From contig NZ_CM009578.1 of the NCBI RefSeq assembly GCF_002993885.1, positions 685,251-749,250 of the forward strand: a stretch of 64,000 nucleotides of DNA. The letters are read 5' to 3'. This document shows positions 63,910-64,000 of this stretch, piece by piece. The position numbers and the translations under genes are program-made. Position 1 is the stretch's first letter. Each line of letters begins with the position of its first letter. This DNA comes from Sphingopyxis lindanitolerans. Its GTDB lineage: Bacteria > Pseudomonadota > Alphaproteobacteria > Sphingomonadales > Sphingomonadaceae. Below the pieces are notes generated by a model, which saw only the letters and a list, made by a program, of their open reading frames with translations, was not told the origin of the DNA and ran no database searches.

Positions 63910-64000
63910 GCCACGTCGGGGTCGGGCCAGCCGCGCTCCGCGCGCAGCCGCCGCATCACCGTCTCGACCAGCCGGTCGCAGCGCGGGCCGAGGAAGGGAA
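63906..64000 (-). CDS. 3' end of an unidentified gene (cut by window edge)
   Basis: In one minus-strand frame the last 95 bases read PFLGPRCDRLVETVMRRLRA... and end at TAG 63906-63908, overlapping the folE stop. The composition and third-position bias look coding, but 30 residues are too few to name a family. Confidence 0.45.
   Translation of the reverse strand, partial: PFLGPRCDRLVETVMRRLRAERGWPDPDVA

Overview
This 64 kb window is a high-GC, densely packed piece of an alphaproteobacterial chromosome. The proteins (ThrB of the APH-fold type, GltA, TrmFO, TatABC-ScpAB-NagZ-SPOR-ArgS order, YhhN, DUF1508, entericidin), a sigma-EcfG-like promoter and many short inverted repeats of the gtcattgcgag...ctcgcaatgac kind point to a sphingomonad, most likely Sphingopyxis or a close relative. 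That placement is inference from gene content; no rRNA or tRNA gene was recognised.

Layout. 1-15.7 kb: housekeeping genes gltX (3' part), gltA, gyrA, trmFO and oxyR, mixed with poorly characterised genes. The latter include a histidine-kinase-like protein without the phospho-acceptor histidine, coupled to an unknown helical protein; a membrane protein with an NTP-transferase-like front; an SDR/DoxX fusion coupled to DUF2269; a TauD-type dioxygenase; and YhhN. 15.8-25.7 kb: pgsA-moaD-moaE, an LplT-like MFS carrier, a periplasmic RNase T2 overlapping nadC, a nitronate monooxygenase/thioesterase pair behind a strong palindrome, a GNAT enzyme, a cyclophilin, mgtE and a stress-type entericidin. 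25.7-35.8 kb: the minus-strand run argS, SPOR protein, nagZ, scpA, scpB, tatA, tatB, tatC, then ispH-thrB-rnhA and a DUF1508 gene. 35.8-36.3 kb is gene-free and holds a MITE-like element and a long hairpin.

37.5-44.7 kb is a tad/cpa type IV pilus locus (cpaA, B, C, D, E, tadB, tadC) that lacks the cpaF/tadA motor gene between cpaE and tadB and also lacks a Flp pilin. 44.7-47.6 kb holds a fumarylacetoacetase-family hydrolase, a small Tat-exported protein and an orphan PhoR-like kinase.

47.6-60.9 kb is a polyamine uptake and catabolism region. It has two class III aminotransferases, two glutamine-synthetase-fold gamma-glutamylpolyamine synthetases, a PuuB-like FAD oxidase, a PotF-PotH-PotI-PotG type ABC importer and a PuuD-like gamma-glutamyl-GABA hydrolase. 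Together they suggest import of putrescine or spermidine, gamma-glutamylation, oxidation or transamination, and release of GABA; no aldehyde dehydrogenase of the PuuC type is in the window. 60.9-64 kb holds glucokinase, a cytochrome c next to a Tat-exported ferritin-like protein, folE, and the end of an unknown minus-strand gene.

The strongest items for follow-up are the motor-less tad locus, the pseudokinase operon, the polyamine cluster, the MITE, and the sites in front of the entericidin and nitronate monooxygenase genes.
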